In this document: positions 7,595 through 8,856 of the stretch, one piece after another
How positions within the stretch are numbered: position 1 is the first letter of the stretch
Layout: every line of letters begins with the position of its first letter
Assembly (NCBI GenBank): GCA_019421105.1
Contig: JAHZFY010000047.1
Location: 1 to 8,856 of the forward strand
DNA from: a bacterium
GTDB lineage: Bacteria; Bacillota_I; Bacilli_A; RFN20; CAG-826
Reading direction: 5' to 3'
DNA: 8,856 bases
The notes under the pieces: generated by a model
What the model saw: the letters and a program-made list of their open reading frames with translations, nothing else
What the model was told of the DNA's origin: nothing
Database searches by the model: none
Program-made: the position numbers and the translations under genes

Positions 7595-8182
7595 TTAATT
7601 ATCTAGTTTTGTTTGAATTTGAGTAAATAGTGGTGATGCGATAACAAATACGACAACTATCACAAGTGCAAGAACTGGAAGAGCAACTAAAAATACCATC
7701 GATAATTGCCAATCTAGCAAAATTGCTTTAACGATAGCTACGATTAAAATAACAGGAGAAAACACAACGTTTCTCGTAAACATCGTAAATGTATCTTTTA
7801 AAATATTGATATCGTTAGTGGTTCTAGTTAATAAAGATGCTGTACCAAATTGGTTAAATTCATGCATTGAAAAAGACATTACCTTTTTAAATACGGCCTC
7901 TCTGATGTTTCTTGCATAGATGGCTCCGACAATGGAATTTATAATTTGGACCGCTACTGCACTTATCAATACTCCCAAACAAATCGCAATCATAATCCCG
8001 CCATAATACCAAATCTGGGACATTTTTTCAGATTGACTAATTGTTAAATCTTGCATGGTTTTTAAAATGTTAGACATATAGTCAGGCAACATTAATTGCA
8101 ACCAAGCTTGGCAAATGATAAAAATAGTGCTAATCAACAATGCCCACCATAGATGTTTGATGTATTTAACAAGTCTTAACAT
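7595..8182 (-). CDS. ABC exporter subunit 1, N-terminal fragment (helices 1-4)
   Basis: 195 aa holding the first part of an exporter-type ABC membrane domain: hydrophobic segments at about 11-31, 61-83, 138-155 and 158-183, with the intracellular loop FNQFGTASLLTRTTNDI (109-125) typical of type IV ABC exporters (usual form F.....G.L..R.T.DI). It ends abruptly after KLDN at TAA 7595-7597, in the middle of the helix that should lead to the second coupling helix. The ATG at 8182 overlaps the tetR stop by one base (TAATG) and has AAAGGAG 8 nt upstream. Alone it lacks an ATP-binding domain and cannot be a working half-transporter. Confidence 0.8.
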   Translation of the reverse strand: MLRLVKYIKHLWWALLISTIFIICQAWLQLMLPDYMSNILKTMQDLTISQSEKMSQIWYYGGIMIAICLGVLISAVAVQIINSIVGAIYARNIREAVFKKVMSFSMHEFNQFGTASLLTRTTNDINILKDTFTMFTRNVVFSPVILIVAIVKAILLDWQLSMVFLVALPVLALVIVVVFVIASPLFTQIQTKLDN

Positions 8183-8787
8183 TATTCTTTCTCCTTTCTA
8201 ATAAATAAATTGCATATGACATTAGTGCTAACAGGTTTAAATTTTTTGCTTCCTAGATGGATGCGATTATAAGTCAAACCTTGTAGACAAGAAAAATATG
8301 TTCTTAAGTATTCGCTTGGTTCTCCTAATTCAAATTCTTTTTCATCTTGACCCTTTTTTATTAAATCTAAAAGCCTTTTAATTGGCGTCCTTTTTTCATC
8401 CTTTTTTCTTTTGAGGTCAGGCAACTTTTTTTGAAGATGGAATGTTAAAAACATATATAGAATATATGCGTCTTCATCATCGTTTAATGATTCTAAAAAG
8501 AAAGATGTAATATCTTTAATAGCGTAGGTAGGCTTTTGATCAAAATCAAGAGCATTTAATTTGTTTCCCCATTTTGAAATTATGTATTCAATCAACGATT
8601 CGAATAAGTCTAATTTAGAATTAAAATAATGATAAAAAAGACCATGAGAACATTTGCATTCCTTGGTTATATCATCCACAGAAATAGCATCATATCCATG
8701 GATACTAAACAACCTTAAACCAGCGTCCATAATGGATTGTTTTCTTTGATCGTTAATAATTTTAAAATCTTCTTTACTTCTTGGCAT
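8182..8787 (-). CDS. TetR/AcrR-family transcriptional regulator
   Basis: 201 aa, normal length for the family. Residues 14-62 form the TetR helix-turn-helix: helix 1 RKQSIMDAGLRLFSIHGYDA, helix 2 SVDDITKEC, recognition helix CSHGLFYHYFNSK, then LFESLIEYII. The remaining ~135 residues are mostly helical with no recognisable ligand motif, as is usual, so the inducer is unknown. It is the first gene of the operon and overlaps the first ABC start by one base, so it most likely represses the exporter and itself, acting on the inverted repeat at 8796-8813. Unlike the other genes it has no Shine-Dalgarno sequence: the bases before the ATG are AATTAAAAAAT, which may keep repressor levels low. No better downstream start exists, because the next ATG (codon 20) would cut into helix 1. 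Confidence 0.93.
   Translation of the reverse strand: MPRSKEDFKIINDQRKQSIMDAGLRLFSIHGYDAISVDDITKECKCSHGLFYHYFNSKLDLFESLIEYIISKWGNKLNALDFDQKPTYAIKDITSFFLESLNDDEDAYILYMFLTFHLQKKLPDLKRKKDEKRTPIKRLLDLIKKGQDEKEFELGEPSEYLRTYFSCLQGLTYNRIHLGSKKFKPVSTNVICNLFIRKEKE
8191..8197 (-). promoter_or_regulatory. ribosome binding site of ABC subunit 1
   Basis: Minus-strand AAAGGAG, 8 nt before the ATG at 8182, within the last tetR codons. It supports translation of the first ABC gene from the TAATG overlap. Confidence 0.8.
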
Positions 8788-8795
8788 ATTTTTTA

Positions 8796-8813
8796 ATTGA
8801 CAATATCGTCAAT
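8796..8813. promoter_or_regulatory. likely TetR operator
   Basis: ATTGACAATATCGTCAAT is an 18-bp inverted repeat with 8 of 9 pairs matching. It starts at the expected transcription start of tetR (about 7 nt below its -10) and ends 8 bp before the ATG. Position, size and symmetry fit autoregulation by the adjacent TetR protein. Binding itself is inferred. Confidence 0.65.
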
Positions 8814-8819
8814 GAAACA

Positions 8820-8848
8820 ATTATAGTTAAGAATTATCTTCAAGTCAA
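8820..8848 (-). promoter_or_regulatory. sigma-A type promoter of the tetR-ABC operon
   Basis: On the minus strand TTGACT (8848-8843, 5 of 6) is separated by exactly 17 nt from a perfect TATAAT (8825-8820). Transcription would begin near 8813, giving a leader of about 26 nt that contains the operator. Confidence 0.8.
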
Positions 8849-8856
8849 TTAGGATA

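Larger units (their letters stand above)
6363..8182 (-). pseudogene. heterodimeric ABC exporter subunit 1 gene, interrupted by a frameshift
   Basis: Two adjacent reading frames together make one half-transporter: the first (195 aa) ends in TQIQTKLDN and stop, and the second resumes one base out of frame with LREGLTGVRVVRAF. In intact relatives the KLD and REGLTG elements are joined by about six residues on one helix; only two can be read here. Adding 13 nt restores both the missing four residues and the frame (1,833 nt, 610 aa). TAATTAA at the junction puts stops in both frames, so no overlap exists for ribosomal slippage. Either this is a real inactivating deletion or a sequence or assembly error. 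All other motifs are intact, so any loss would be recent. Confidence 0.85.

Noticed and set aside
7584..7612. Programmed ribosomal frameshift joining the two halves of ABC subunit 1
   Set aside because: There is no slippery heptamer; TAATTAA puts a stop in both frames, leaving a single codon at which a -1 shift could work, and four conserved residues would still be missing.
1..8856. Mycoplasma-type code with TGA as Trp, suggested by the low G+C
   Set aside because: TGA ends the glycosyltransferase gene exactly at the serS overlap, and the Trp codons checked are all TGG.
1..8856. tRNA genes, CRISPR arrays, insertion sequences or attachment sites
   Set aside because: No cloverleaf, regularly spaced repeat, transposase or terminal inverted repeats were seen; the gaps between genes are all under 200 bp and are explained by promoters, leaders and terminators.

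Overview
The window looks like a chromosomal stretch from an AT-rich, low-GC Bacillota-type bacterium (roughly one third G+C by eye), perhaps a gut lineage near the Erysipelotrichia or Mollicutes-related Bacilli. It uses the standard bacterial code: TGA (305-307) ends a gene whose next gene starts across it, and Trp is TGG in every protein checked. Most genes have strong AAAGGAGG-type ribosome binding sites and short U-tract terminators. The taxonomy is inferred from composition and gene style only.

Layout. (1) Positions 2-1616, plus strand: the 3' end of a GT4-like glycosyltransferase gene overlaps serS (seryl-tRNA synthetase) by 8 nt, followed by an intrinsic terminator. (2) Positions 1623-4302, minus strand, convergent with serS: ppdK, pyruvate phosphate dikinase, 877 aa, with every catalytic residue at the family's reference numbering. 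It has its own terminator and a structured leader containing a palindrome and alternative hairpins. (3) Positions 4462-8848, minus strand: a three-gene drug-exporter operon, tetR - ABC subunit 1 - ABC subunit 2, with a near-consensus promoter, a likely TetR operator just downstream of the promoter, junctions of 1 nt, and an intrinsic terminator.

How the genes relate. The two ABC genes encode the halves of a heterodimeric multidrug-type exporter (TM287/288, BmrCD, LmrCD type) with one degenerate and one catalytic ATP site. The TetR regulator presumably represses its own operon until a ligand, probably a transported compound, binds. As written, subunit 1 is broken by a frameshift inside its membrane domain at about 7595-7600, best explained by a net 13-nt deletion, so the exporter is either inactive in this strain or the base calls are wrong there. 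ppdK (PEP/pyruvate interconversion with ATP, AMP and PPi) is an independent central-carbon gene, and no regulatory kinase/phosphatase partner is visible.

I see no previously undescribed system, mobile element, CRISPR array or RNA gene. The points most worth a second look are the frameshift in the exporter, the tetR operator region with a possible divergent promoter, and the leader of ppdK.
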